64,000 bases of DNA from contig OY756139.1 of NCBI GenBank assembly GCA_963576785.1, positions 372,001-436,000 of the forward strand, in the 5' to 3' direction. Position 1 is the stretch's first letter; every line of letters starts with the position of its first letter. Made by a program: the position numbers and the translations under genes. The notes below the pieces were generated by a model. That model ran no database searches and had not been told where the DNA came from. It saw only the letters and a list, made by a program, of their open reading frames with translations. Source of the stretch: Chlorophyllum brunneum (Eukaryota; Basidiomycota; Agaricomycetes; Agaricales; Agaricaceae). Of the stretch, positions 12,501 through 24,044 are shown in pieces.

Positions 12501-13480
12501 TGATTGATCTCGCACGTGGAGGTCCTCATGTATCAACTCTTCGCTTTATCTTCACGTCTTCGATAGCGTCCGCTCAGTCATGGGGAAGAACACGAGGGCC
12601 ATACCCCGAAAAGGTCATACGTCAATCGAAGTTCGCAGTGGGGAGTGGTTATGGGGAAAGCAAATATATTGCAGAGAGGGTAAGTATCCAACTGCCACAT
12701 GGGTACTTTCGTATAAAGTCATTATAAACTTGCCAGATTCTTGAACGTAGCGGCCTAAAAGCATGTTCACTGCGTGTGGGACAACTGAGCGGATCTTCAA
12801 CAAAAGGTAGTTGGGCAATATCGGAGTGGTTCCCCATTTTGGTCAAGTCTAGTGTGGCTCTCGGCGGTTTCCCGGATGCCCTGGGTGTACGTATTTCTGT
12901 CTCATATCACTTTGCGAACGATCCGCTCATGCATCCGTGTAGTATTGTTCTTGGCTTCCCATGGATCACGCGGCACAAGCTATCTTGGACCTCGCTCACA
13001 CGAAGAAAAAACTGCCGTTCACGGCAAACCTCATACACCCTCGGCCTGTATCTTGGAACTTCTTGATCAAAGTCACTCGAGAGGTCGTAGTGGACGCGTT
13101 GAAGATGGAACCATGCTCCTTGCCTTTAATTCCGTTGTCCGAGTGGGTTGATCGTTTGTCAGCCAAGGCAAAGATTGCACGACCCGAGGATTTCGATGCT
13201 ATGGTGCGAATTCCCTTCTACAAAGAGAGAAATACCTGACAGGATTAATTGTTAGCCTGCACTGAAGCTGGTCAGTTTCTTCCAAGGCATGGCTGAGGTG
13301 GATCAGCTGTACCAGAGCACGGGAAAAGAAGACGTAGAGTTTAGTGGAGTAGCCACGCTAGGGTCGGGTAAAGCCGCGAAGTTGAGCGGGACGATACGGA
13401 CTATCCCTTCTTTGCAAATTGGGGATGTGAAGAAATGGGTGGAATATTGGATGGATATTGGGCACTTACCAAAATCTTAG
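9545..13480 (+). CDS. NRPS-like adenylate-forming reductase (A-T-R), 1083 aa
   Basis: The enzyme activates a carboxylic or amino acid as an AMP ester, loads it on a phosphopantetheine carrier and reduces it with NADPH to an aldehyde or alcohol. Fourteen exons, all phases consistent: 9545-9865, 9918-10275, 10331-10632, 10682-10900, 10957-11063, 11119-11208, 11253-11378, 11429-11590, 11645-11818, 11871-12348, 12401-12679, 12737-12886, 12943-13203, 13256-13480. The adenylation domain has SSGSTGPPK (from residue 203), YGGTEFG, YATSDLF and GRLDDVVIHSSGEKT. The carrier motif is GLDSLS with Ser620. The reductase domain has LTGSTGQLG (about 700-708) and the catalytic pair Tyr863/Lys867 in YGESK. There is no condensation domain. 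The size fits basidiomycete reductases of this class. Substrate cannot be told by eye. The donor at 11064 is GTCGGT, a weak match, chosen because it restores LWKIIGRLDD. Confidence 0.93.
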
Positions 13481-14275
13481 ATGAATTGTAGGCGATCTAC
13501 CGCTCGAATACATTCATTGACTGACCAAAATATTCCAGCTTGTGGCCTCGACAGTGGGCCCCCATGCCGGATCATGAATATGCCTCTCCGATAAGCTCAC
13601 CGAATTTCCCTATACCGCCGTGGCCCTAAACTTGACGATGTGAAAGGTATCAAAATTCAAATCAATCTGCTACGGTAGCTATGTACTTATCTTTTTAAGT
13701 CGTCCATTTGTAATTCCGCCTTACATGACGCCAGATATCACCGTCGTTGACGCAGAATGAGTTAGTTCAGTTTCTGACAGGACGTGATTTTTTAACACAT
13801 GTTTCCATGCCACCGACTCGGCTTGGTAAAGTGCGCAAGTGTTACTGTCCCCTGTTGGAGAAGGAGGGTATCAATCTGAGTATCTCGCGTAGCGGAGGAT
13901 CTCAGGGCTGTTCTGTAAGTAGGCAAGCCGATTGGGGGAAATAACGTAACCATGGGCCCTCATCGACATCATTGGTCTGACTGTCTATTTTTGGCTTCTT
14001 TTTGGTGGTCTAGCAAACTGCGTTCTGACCATGACTCGCAAGGAGATTACCAACCCGGAATAGCTCTGGAACCAGGTGGGTCAGATCGTGATCCTCTTTT
14101 CATTAGTTATAGAAGAGAGCCTCAACCCCCATTACTACCGATCCCAACAGCGGAGGCTTGAAATCGAGTCGTAAAAAACGCCACCGGCACTAAGAACGAC
14201 GTACGACTACTTCATATAGCTCACTCCAAGTGGTGCTCTTTGGCACTGATGGAAGGAAATGGTATTTGCTCAAGC
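13481..14275. other. intergenic with a possible membrane-protein remnant
   Basis: No intact gene. At about 13945-14060 on the plus strand one frame reads a hydrophobic piece (ALIDIIGLTVYFWLLFGGLA) that ends at a TAG after KEITNPE. An upstream frame at 13747-13944 is of similar size. Together they could be the tail of a decayed membrane protein gene. I could not join them with convincing splice sites. Confidence 0.3.
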
Positions 14276-14283
14276 TATATAAA
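14276..14283 (+). promoter_or_regulatory. TATA box of the Y3-like gene
   Basis: TATATAAA lies 75 bases before the start codon at 14358. That position fits a strongly expressed secreted-protein gene. Confidence 0.6.
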
Positions 14284-14357
14284 CACGATCCATGCTTGGG
14301 AATAAATCAGCTTAAGAAAACTCGCAAGCCCTTCCTCGAATCCTGACTTTCAACGCA

Positions 14358-14979
14358 ATGCTCTCCAAAACTGTATGTCCAACTAGTCTACTATCAATCT
14401 AAGGTAGTATCACTAAATCTCTGCAGGTTGCCTTCTTGACCCTCTTTGCTGTGGCTTTGGCTCAAACGACCCTGCCTGCTCCAACTTGCTACCCGGGCGG
14501 GAGTGCTCCATCTAGCGACTGCTCGCAGTTCATCGATACGTTCTGTAATGATGCTCGTCTGGTACCAGTAAGAAGTCCTGATCAACATCATCTCATACGT
14601 TCACTCACCTGTGGGTCGCCAGAACCGTATTCGGGATTCTACCGCGCTCTGCTTCAACTTACCGAACAACAGGAAGTGTATGTGTGACTACTAGCCTCTT
14701 AGAATCTCTCTCGACTTACAATTGCATGCTCTAGGTGATTTCGTCGCGTACAACACCTGGATTCACCCTGTTGCTCCTAACGATGCCAACTGCATGGTCG
14801 TTTTGAGAAACGTAATTAATAAATGCACTACGGTAAGCCACCGTCGTCCACTCTGATGACCCAAAATTTGTCTGACGAAGAGTCAGGGAGGATACGGAAA
14901 AATTAACTCCACAGGCTACACCTTCACTGTTGACCCCAACACTGGGGCTTGTGGACCGAGCATTCAGGTTGGATCTTAA
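14358..14979 (+). CDS. small secreted Y3-like glycan-binding protein, 133 aa
   Basis: Five exons with agreeing phases: 14358-14372, 14427-14567, 14623-14677, 14735-14832, 14887-14979. The first codes only MLSKT. A signal peptide follows (VAFLTLFAVALAQ), then a cysteine-rich mature domain: TCYPGGSAPSSDCSQFIDTF, a central ALCFN...CDF, a C-GGYGK element and DPNTGACG near the end. This Cys and aromatic pattern matches the Y3-like glycan-binding domain known from the Coprinus comatus lectin Y3. Members are secreted, bind sugars and occur widely in mushroom-forming fungi. The acceptor of the last exon has two in-frame options, differing by Ser-Gln. The family call rests on remembered motif spacing, so a profile search would be decisive. 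The gene itself is well supported. Confidence 0.75.
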
Positions 14980-16043
14980 TCTGTTCAATGTAGATCCATT
15001 ACAGCATTTTGGCAGTAGTAACAGTGGGGGAAAATCTTCCTTGACGAAATAGTCTCAATTGTATGTTGATTGTCTTGAAATCGAATGCATCTTGGAATAT
15101 TTTATGGACCGGGCTACGGGTCCTCCGAGTCAAAACTCGTTGTGGACATAGGCTCTCTTTTACGACCCACCTGTATCCGAGGGATACTTCCCCTTGTCCG
15201 ATTAGCTATGGACCTCTACGCCGAGAACAAGAGCGAATTCCCCGATCCCCGAAGACACATGTCATGGCTGGTCCACAATCAAACACACTGAGGTAGTAAA
15301 AGAGGGTACCCGAACATCTACTGCCCTTTTCTCCACAACAAACTAATGGAGATACATCACTGCATAGGTTCAACTGTGGGTTCAGTCCCCGGTTGTTCTA
15401 TTTCTCATGCAGGAACGGTAGTCACATTCGTAATTACCAGAGATCCTATCAATCGTTACAGTAGGAACATTCTGATTTCAACTCATCGATCCGAGCTCGT
15501 TTCATCCTCATTCCAACCAGTAACATTCTGTAATTCGTTTTGTCTCTGACATTTCCAGTGTATTGCCATTGCCTCTTACGCCAAGACCTATGGCGTGCTC
15601 AGCAGACGGATCATGGATTCTCCGACCAGAAACCGTCTGAGTTCCTTTTCGATCTGCCTTTACCATGTTCTTGACACATGGATCCGCGATTCCAATTTTA
15701 CCGTGGTGTTAATGAATGGACAAACCATAGTCCGAGCCCTCAACTCGCTGGAAAGTCGGAGACGTAGCATACACGGGACCCAGTTCTCGGGCAACCCCTG
15801 ACTTCATGAGATCGAAAACACAACCTTCCCCCACGTGGTGTCTTCTTAGCACTAATTTTGGCCAGCGCCATGCAGCCTATTTTCTCCGTACATGCTTACG
15901 ACTTGTTCTTCACACTCCACAAACCAACTTGAGTCTACTCATAAGACCAGCTTGTAAAGTGCTTAACTGACGTTGTTTCTCCGCCAATCAGGGAAGAACT
16001 ATTTGAGATTAAATTTTATTGCACATAAATCAGTGCCAAGAGG
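14980..16043. other. gene-poor stretch with unassigned open frames
   Basis: Open frames on the plus strand at 15085-15291 and 15595-15801 have normal amino-acid make-up but no motif I recognise. No splice pattern joins them convincingly. They could be exons of a decayed gene. Confidence 0.3.
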
Positions 16044-16051
16044 TATATAAA
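16044..16051 (+). promoter_or_regulatory. TATA box of the CE1 esterase gene
   Basis: TATATAAA lies 62 bases before the start codon at 16114, so the promoter of the frameshifted gene still looks intact. Confidence 0.55.
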
Positions 16052-16113
16052 GGGGTTTGCTTGATGCTTTAGACCAACGGAAATCGTTACATCGACCTGT
16101 CAGTTCAACGGCG

Positions 16114-17060
16114 ATGCTCTTTTCCTCTGCCATACGTACCGGCCTCTCTGCCTTGGCCATGCTCGCGTCGCAGGCTTTGGCTGCATCGCTCCAGCCCGTC
16201 TCCAACTTTGGAAACAATCCTACGGGTCTGACGATGAACATTTACGTTCCGGAAAATCTCGCCACAAAACCTCCCGTAATCCTCGCTGTACGTCGCTTTA
16301 GGTACCCTAGAACATTAGGGTCGATTAACAGTGTTCCTCAGATGCATCCTTGCGGCGGTAATGCCCAAGAGTACTTTGGCCTGACCAAGTTGCCGGCCTA
16401 CGCCGACCAATATGGGTTCATCCTCATCTATCCTGCCACTACCCATGACTTTAACTGCTGGGATGTGGCAACCTCCGCTTCGCTCACTCACAACGGCGGC
16501 GGCGACTCCACCGGCCTTGTGTCCATGGTCGATTACGTTCTCAATACTTACAGCGCCGATCCCGCCAGAGTCTTTGCTACAGGCTCATCTTCTGGCGCAA
16601 TGGAGACGAACAACTTAGCTGGTGCTTACCCCGACGTCTTTGCTGGCGGTGCTTCTTTCTCCGGCTTTCCCTATGGCTGCAGGAGAGGTGCTGGCGCCTC
16701 CAGCCATTTTTCGACACCCAATGCCCACTGGGACAGGTGATCAAGACGCCTCAGGGCTGGCTCGACGAGCTTACGCTAGGCGATCCTGGTTACACTGGTC
16801 CTTACCCCAAGATGTTTATTGCGCATGGTACCGCCGACAATTTGGTTGTGTTCAGCCTCTACGGCGAGCAGATCAAACAATGGGGTGCCATTCACAACGT
16901 TACCCTCACGAGTGAGGTGGCTAACTCCCCTTCGTCCGGCTTCACTCAACAAATATTTGGTGACGGTACGAAGCTGATGGGTATTATCCAGCAGGATGGT
17001 GTACATTTCACGCCGTATCAGGAGGATATGGTCCTAAGGTTCTTCGAGATCATTCCTTAA
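16114..17060 (+). pseudogene. carbohydrate esterase family 1 (acetylxylan/feruloyl esterase) with a frameshift
   Basis: CE1 esterases are secreted serine hydrolases that remove acetyl or feruloyl groups from xylan. Exon 1 is 16114-16287, starting MLFSSAIRTGLSALAMLASQ, a signal peptide. The intron 16288-16341 is followed by MHPCGGNAQEYFGL, the nucleophile motif GSSSGAMETN near 16580 and FSGFPYGC. The frame then fails near 16700. The expected continuation (PFFDTQCPLGQVIKTP, later HGTADNL and the His in GVHFTPYQ) is one base out of register and stays open to the stop at 17058-17060. In the first frame translation stops at 16738-16740. No splice pair can bridge this. The only GT...AG candidate spans 17 bases. 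No carbohydrate-binding module follows. It is either a recent pseudogene or a single-base sequencing error. Confidence 0.88.
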
Positions 17061-18154
17061 TATACGTATATTGTACCAAAGTGTGACTGTGCCATTTTCT
17101 CCGTCTTATGTCCGTTTCCTGACTTTAACTCTTGAAGCAGATTGTGACGTTAGTAAAATCATCATGTATCTAGTTCTACGTGTGCACGGTCAAAAGCTCT
17201 TTCTCGTTCGTGGTCCTTTCATCACACAGTAAACGTAGATCTCCACCCTAAGCCGCTCCAAATCGACCATCTCTCGGTTCGCCCTACGTCTAAACATCTC
17301 TTCATGCCGGCGACATAATGAGTACAATGCGGTACCCTTCCTCCAATTACCCAACCTCTTTGTAGCAATGCAACTTTCGAGGCTTCGAATTTCCGCGCAG
17401 TCAATGAAAAGCTGGGGCGGCTACTCGTTTATAGGGTGGTAGGCCCAACGCGCATGGATGGATGCTGCGGCGCCCCGCCCAACATTTGACCCAGGCATCA
17501 ATCACACTCCCAGTGACCCAAGATAAATTCGGATGATCATGGTGAGAGAAAACATCCCCCATATTTCCCTGTAACGTCTGAGTGCTCTAAGTATATGCAA
17601 GCATCATGTTTGACGAATGTAATACTGATGTGTTATTGTACCTGGGGCTTGTGTTACACGAACTTTTTTTACTAATGCTAATGTTACCCTATCCTTGGCC
17701 ACGTTTAGTGGTAGTTTGGAGAATGTCTTGCGAGGACTATTGTGCCCACGAAGTAGCTGACTCTGTTGTATGAGACAATGACTTATTGTTCAGTAAACAA
17801 GGTGGTGTAAAGAGCTGTGCAATTCCACCGAGCCATCGCTAAATTCATGACATTCATTCAAAATCACCAACCAAAATAAGATCATCACTCCGGTCCAAGT
17901 TGCATCTCATCTCTATAACAATGGCGCGTGTTTATCTGATCAACATACTAATTCCACTGTGTTATCATATACCGGAGCATGTTCCGAGAGTACTGGAATA
18001 TTGTATAAATTGAAAATTTGATTCTTTAGCTTTCTGTTGTACGGTAACCACTCTAGGTGTATGTTTTTAAACAATCATATCTTGATGTATTAGTTACCTG
18101 TATTATCTATACCAAACCTTTGGTGGATGATCTTCCACGAAGTGTTTCCTCCCA
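17061..18154. other. intergenic, no gene seen
   Basis: AT-rich in the second half. I see no supported coding region, repeat or RNA gene. Confidence 0.5.
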
Positions 18155-19649
18155 ATGGACACCACAACTCTCTCGCAGCTGCAAACTTCTCATGTAATTT
18201 TATCTTCCCTAGAAACCGGTATTGAACTAATAATCAATGGTATTTGTCTCTAGTATCTCCAAAGTGAGGGGACAGTACCGTTACTTGGATGGGTTACTGA
18301 GTGCTTTTCACTTAGCTGTTGATTTTATCCTTTTCCTATGCGATTATCTCCAAACATTTGAAGAGGAAGTGAGTTTCACGTTATAAATTGCAGTCTGCAA
18401 GCTAATAAGCTGTAGGTCAAGTACATCTGGGGCTCGAAATGGAGTTTCATGAAAATACTCTTCTTTATCAATCGCTATACGCCATTTATTGACTTACCGC
18501 TTAAGATGATGAGTGAGTCAAGCGCCACAGCAGAACTAAATTAACAGTGCACTAAATGAGCTCATATAGCTGTTCATCTTCATCTCCGTCATTGAAAGTA
18601 GGTTTTATGTTACCTTCAGAGCGCTCTCGAGAATCAAGCGATCCCTAAGGCCTGTCTTGCAATTTTCAACATTGAAATGTGTAAGTGAAAGGGAAATACA
18701 TCCTTCGCAGTGTTGAAAAATGTGCTAGACGTCACCAATGTTGGAATGATAAGCGCACAAGGTGACCCTGAGTGTTCTGTATCTCGATGTCATTTTGTTT
18801 GCTTATCTGATACCAACAGTTTTTTTCTGCGTGCGTGCTTATGCTCTGTGGGGTCCCAATCGCACATCTCTCTTCTGGTTCTCTTCCATGTCGCTGGTGC
18901 GTATCGGAAATAGCTGGACAGTAACATGACTCTACATGGACTTATAACAAATTACTAGTTAATCTGTATAATCGGCTTCGGGCTCTCAATTCTCATTGAC
19001 GTCGCTAGCGGGTCCAGGAATTCTTGGGTTAGATGATATCTAACATTCTGTACCAGCCGTCGGAGTCATAAGCACAGGCTTACCTGGCTGTACAGAGGCA
19101 ACAGCGGGTGGATTGATATATTCGGTCATTGCCACAGCCTCTTCCTTGGCTATTGATATCAGTGAGGACTTGCACATGAATTATAGTCTACGCGGTATAA
19201 ATCATTCATTTAGTTCTTATGAGCTTGATTTTGTTGGCACGGAGGAGGCTATTCAAGGGTGAGAAGGGCCCACTTGTTCACCGTATCTATCAGGAAGCTA
19301 CGGTCTATTTTGGCATTGAGCTGTGTAAGCATTCCTGTCTTGGTTAATTGTTAGAATCTCTCATTTTTTTTCAGCTGTGCATCTGCTTGCTATTATTTTA
19401 TGGGTCACAGTCCCTGGCCCCCTCAAGGATATACCAGCATTGTAAGTATCTCCGACAAAGGGATGGCCCGCATTGGTTGACGATGCGACTAGGCTTCCAC
19501 GCGTTATGATGAGCATCATAACTTCAAGAGTCATTCTGCATCTACGGGAGCTGGGGGCTGAAGACGGAACTTCCAAGGCACCACCATTATCAACATTGCG
19601 ATTCGACCGAGATGAACCTCAGGAACACACGCAAAGGCAGTCGTATTGA
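18155..19649 (+). CDS. DUF6533-family multi-pass membrane protein, many introns
   Basis: DUF6533 proteins are multi-pass membrane proteins of unknown function, greatly expanded in Agaricomycetes. Likely exons: 18155-18193 (MDTTTLSQLQ), 18276-18368 (RYLDGLLSAFHLAVDFILFL...FEEE), 18416 to about 18512 (VKYIWGSKWSFMKILFFINR then YTPFID, the family hallmark), a piece ending in VLYLDVILFAYLIPTVFFCV with RAYALWGPNR near 18850, a segment with GLPGCTEATAGGLIYSVIA near 19090, and a long piece from about 19215 ending SRVILHLRELG and a polar tail, stop at 19647-19649. Joints between 18512 and 18790 could not be resolved without a stop, so the gene may be damaged there or my splice reading may be wrong. 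Confidence 0.6.
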
Positions 19650-20990
19650 TGGTTGTACAAGTCTGCTTTGGGGATGCAGTGAGGGTTCGAAATGTTTGTG
19701 GGGACGTAGCTCGATTTGGCCCCAATCTCAACCAATCAACCGGGGGTGCTGAGGAACGAAGTGGATCAACTGGCCACGTTTCCTCCACGACAATTTCATT
19801 CTGAACTTGTTCTTTCCTTTGCCTCTCTACATGGCCAATTTTAATGGATAGAAATCCCCGCTCATGCCATGTATCCCATCCACTATGTATATATATTCAT
19901 TGGTTTTCCGCGAGTTACTTCATGGTAGGCTATAGTGATGGACGGAAACAGCGAGAAATGTAAATCAGGATGGATATCCGGTATTCTCATGACCTAGCCG
20001 CCCGCGCGCCCAGAGACCACAAACGAGGCGAGAAGATACAACTAGTATCAATAATCCCTGTTAACGCACAAACATGTGGGAATTACTTGAGTAGAGCCGC
20101 ACGCACAATGTATTTGTACACGTATATGCAGAACGCAACGTCGACCCCAATCTTTTTCCCCTAAACGTATGTCAATACATAACCACCGGCTTGCCAGTTC
20201 CACCCCTAGAACCTCTGGGAATCACCGTGCCGCTAATCGCAGTGAAAGCTCAGCCCAGCAGCACTTGGTGGTAATGTGTTCACAAGGACGCCAAGCGTGA
20301 AAGTATAGGTCATCCTGGGGACATAACCGAAAGGAAGAAACAAACCTCTTGGTACGTGTTCTTCTGCCATTACTAAGTAGAGATGCTGAACCGGAGTCAA
20401 TTTTCTCCTAGTCCTGCTATCTCCGCCTCCCTTTCCCCATCCAATTTCACGCGGAATGATACCAATTCCATCGGGCCGCAAATCGTTGTCGGCGTTTCTC
20501 GGGGGTGCGAGGCATTGCGCCAATCCACTGTTCTTCTTGAGTTTGACTAGGAATTACGACGTATCATTTACTGCTACCCTATAGAACGATTTACAATCAT
20601 CAGACCGAGGGAGTTTGACTCAATATCCTCACTTCACAGTCGTTGAACTAGGCTTTCGAACCTTTACCTCTCCTCCGGCACATCCCCCCACACCACTGAT
20701 CGCTCTCATCCAATGACTGTGTCCCCCGGAATACTCATCCATATATAGCTGCATACCGTCACTGCTTATCAAGAAAGGACCTACGTGTCCCACCGGCATT
20801 GAAGAAGCGCTTTTACTGGAGTGAAATTTTTCAATTGGAGACAATTGTGCTGATTCACCCTTCGTCCTTAATGGGCATGACGACCAAGATGGACATGGTT
20901 TTACATCCAGCTGCAAGCTTGCAAAACAGATAAAAACCCTTCATCGACGCATTCATCCCCTCAGCTCCCGCACAGTTCACACCGACCACA
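19650..20990. other. intergenic, promoter of the aldo/keto reductase
   Basis: No supported gene. A TATA-like AGATAAAAAC at about 20929, 60 bases before the start codon at 20991, may serve the aldo/keto reductase. Confidence 0.45.
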
Positions 20991-22622
20991 ATGTCACACA
21001 GAAAGACTACGATGCCCTACGGTATAATTTTCTCTCATAGATTCGCTTCGTTATTTACTGACGAGTGCTTGCAGTGCGTTTGGGCAATTCAGGCCTGAAG
21101 GTTTCAAAAATCATCCTTGGATGTATGTCATATGGTACCCCAGGATGGCAGGGATGGGTCCTTCCTGAAGAGGAGTCTATCAAACATATCAAGGCAGCGT
21201 ATGTTCTCCCAAATGCGGACATTTCGTCTTGGCTCACATTACGTTTCGGGATAGATATGATGCTGGAATCAACACATTCGACACTGCGAATGTATGTGCC
21301 TATGCTCACAGCCTGCCGCCCTCTAAATCAGGACAAATTATCCAGGTATACTCCAACGGCCTCTCAGAAGTCATACTCGGAAAAGCAATCAAGCAACACA
21401 ATCTCCCTCGTGACGAAATTGTTGTTCTCACTAAGGTCTTCTTCACTGTTGCCCGTACGCCAGATGCAACGGTTGGGACGGACTTGAGTCCCGACGAACA
21501 AGGATATGTAAACCAACACGGGTTAAGCAGGAAACATATCTTCGATTCCGTAAAGAAGAGTTTGGAGAGACTTCAGTTGGATTACATTGATGTTCTTCAA
21601 TGTGTGTTCACGAGCTGTAGTGTTGTTTTCGTCGTCTGACTATGCCACTCCGAAGGCCATCGATTTGATCCTGACACCCCCATTGAGGAGACAGTGCGTT
21701 CTTACCTTCGCTTCTGTGAATCATCTACCAAACCCCTACAGATGCAAGCTCTCCATGATATCGTCCAAGCAGGCTATGTCAGGTATATCGGGATGTCTTC
21801 CTGTCACGCCTGGCAATGTAGGTCATCGGCCGTCCTCTCAGATGCTCGATCACTGACAATTACTCACCTGCCCTACAGTTTCTGCCATGCAAAGTAAGCG
21901 GACATGATTGAATGTGTTTCTAGATCTCATCAAAACATACAGATTATGCGATCAACAACAACTTGACTGCATTCATTTCTATGCAGAACCATTATAACTT
22001 GATTTACCGCGAGGAAGAGCGTGAAATGTTCCCAACGCTTAAAGTAAGCTTAAGTTCGGGCTATACCTTGCGCTGTAGAAATTGACATTTTGAGCCAGTG
22101 GTTTGGAGTTGGCTCAATTCCATGGTCACCAATTGCTCGTGGACTCCTCTGTCGACCGCTCTCTGCATCTACAAAGAGAACTGAAACAGATAAATACCAA
22201 AAGGGGTACACTCTTGACTCTCTTGCTACTCAGGAAATCATTAACCGGTAAGCTGCTCCCTCCGATGGAATACAGTACTTACACAATCGTCTAGGATTGA
22301 AGTGATCGCGAAGAAGAAGGGGATTAGTATGACTCAAGTTTCGCTTGCATGGGTTATGAACAACCCTGGTGTGTACTGTTACGATAATCTCTTACGGCTC
22401 TCGTACCCATGACAACTCTCATAGTTGTAACCGCTCCGGTCGTTGGCACAACGTCACTGAAAAACTTGAATGATCTCCTTGGTAAGTCGGTGCATTCGTT
22501 CATGTACATTACTGCCCCTAACGATCACATTTGTAGACGCCGTTCACGTGAAACTGACCCCGGAGGAAGTCGAGGAACTGGAAGAAGTTTACAAACCTCT
22601 TTCCGTTTTTGGTCATAAATAG
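20991..22622 (+). CDS. aldo/keto reductase, 347 aa, 12 exons
   Basis: NADPH-dependent reductases of this family convert aldehydes or ketones to alcohols in the cytosol. Exons, all in phase: 20991-21021, 21075-21198, 21255-21291, 21346-21601, 21656-21693, 21742-21817, 21879-21893, 21943-22043, 22099-22247, 22295-22368, 22425-22481, 22537-22622. One exon is only 15 bases. The catalytic tetrad is visible: Asp in GINTFDTAN, Tyr in VYSNGLSE, Lys in VVLTKV and His in LQCHRFD. Also present are [46 protein letters not shown] and the cofactor-binding end [17 protein letters not shown]. The length is normal and the gene appears intact. It resembles the yeast-type YakC/AAD branch. It converges with the pseudokinase gene, the two stops being about 315 bases apart. 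Substrate unknown. Confidence 0.93.
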
Positions 22623-22936
22623 TTCAATGCAGGAATCAGCCAGGACGTCGTGTGCATAGTACGCAAGGGTTGCAGAGCTAGAAGCGGCACACTTTTCTAT
22701 GCAATCAATTAACTGCTTTGTCACAAAATTTGGACACCGGGATGCGTGATCGTGATTCCGTCGGCAGAGGCTCTTGGTGAATGTCGAAGGAAGGGTATGC
22801 CCAGGTTTGATCTTACAAGCCTGACTTTAGAGCGAAGGAAACTCAACATTAAAAATAGCGCCTACAGCACTCAACGGTAACAAGACATAATACAGGAATC
22901 GAAACACAAAAAAGTCCCGCTATTGCACCTTAGCAC

Positions 22937-24044
22937 TCAACGCGGATGAGCCAAGGCTTTGGCTACTGACTCCATAGATGGCCTATCTGGAGCCGTGTAC
23001 CTCAAGCATTGCTCGAGTAATGCCCATAGATGCTCGTCTGTCATCACACTCGGGCGAGGCGGCAACTCCGTCAGATACATCGCGGTCACAATGGTCTCCT
23101 CCCGAGGATAGTGCCATGGATGTGAACTTGTGTACATCTACTCCTATGTCAACAACAAAGGACGTGTGTATGGAGAAGGCGACATACTTCAATCACCGTC
23201 ATGGCGAAACTCCACGTGTCACAGGCGGGAGTGTGAGCTTCGTTGTAAATAACTTTCTCAGGTGCTGCCCACCGTATGTCATATGTAACTTGACCGGGGC
23301 TATAAAATGCCTGGTGGATCCCGATATCGGAGAGAGAGACAATCCCGTCGCCACTGATTAAAACATTGGTCTTCAAGTCGTGATCCCGTGAGCGCTTGTG
23401 CACAATCGGAAGAGGTAACCGGAAATAGACCCACCCCCTTGATGTTTCCGTGTGTCACGGGAGGATCCTGACCATGCATGTACTCCAGGGCAGCAGCGAT
23501 TGAATACACCTTCTTCATGGTCAGGGTTAGAGTCAAGATCGAGATGAATCTGTGGCGTACCACTGACGCCCTCTTATTGGCATCTGGGTCAGCGGCAACG
23601 TATTCCAAGAGGTTCCACATAGCACGTGGAGTAACGAGCATCGGGAGAGGACTCAATGAATCCACGCATAGACCTAAAAATGGTAGTATATTTGGGTGTG
23701 AAGCAACTTGTTTCCATTTCCCCAATGCAAGCTCGAGCTGAGGAAATTTTGTCAAAACTCGGCGGATGGTAGATGTCAAGCATTATTCTTACATTCTTTC
23801 CGAGGAGTTCAGGACGTTCACGGGACCTGAACCGCCTCACGGCGACTAAACGGTCTTTCAGCTCTTCCTCGACGACGCTCACTGAAAACGTGGATATGCC
23901 AATGAAATTGACCTGTCTATCAGTGAGCTGTTCAGTATCATTGGCAGAGAGATAGTAGTCGGGCTGCATGGGAGGTATTCTTCGTGAGTCAGTCCTGGGA
24001 CTAGGATGATCTAAATCACGAACGGTTTGAGTGAGTTCCGGCAT
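22937..24044 (-). CDS. TKL-like pseudokinase, 296 aa
   Basis: Five exons on the minus strand, all phase 0: 24044-23793, 23737-23561, 23512-23435, 23370-23188, 23137-22937. The fold is that of the large Agaricomycete tyrosine-kinase-like family: HPNILPFLGLC, AALEYMHG, HGNIKGTNVLI, LSDIGI, RWAAPE, DTWSFAMTVIE, and a C-lobe end with WALLEQC and PDRPS. Three catalytic sites are changed. The ATP-site Lys of VAVK is Arg70 (VAVRRF), the catalytic-loop Asp is Asn166 (HGN instead of HGD), and DFG is DIG at 184-186. No glycine-rich loop is evident. There is no stop, and the frame and splice sites are kept, so it is a kept gene rather than a pseudogene. Likely role: binding or regulatory scaffold, not phosphotransfer. 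Confidence 0.85.

Noticed and set aside
20233..20916. Two minus-strand open frames of about 95 codons
   Set aside because: No motif, no splice partners and low-complexity make-up. Treated as chance frames.
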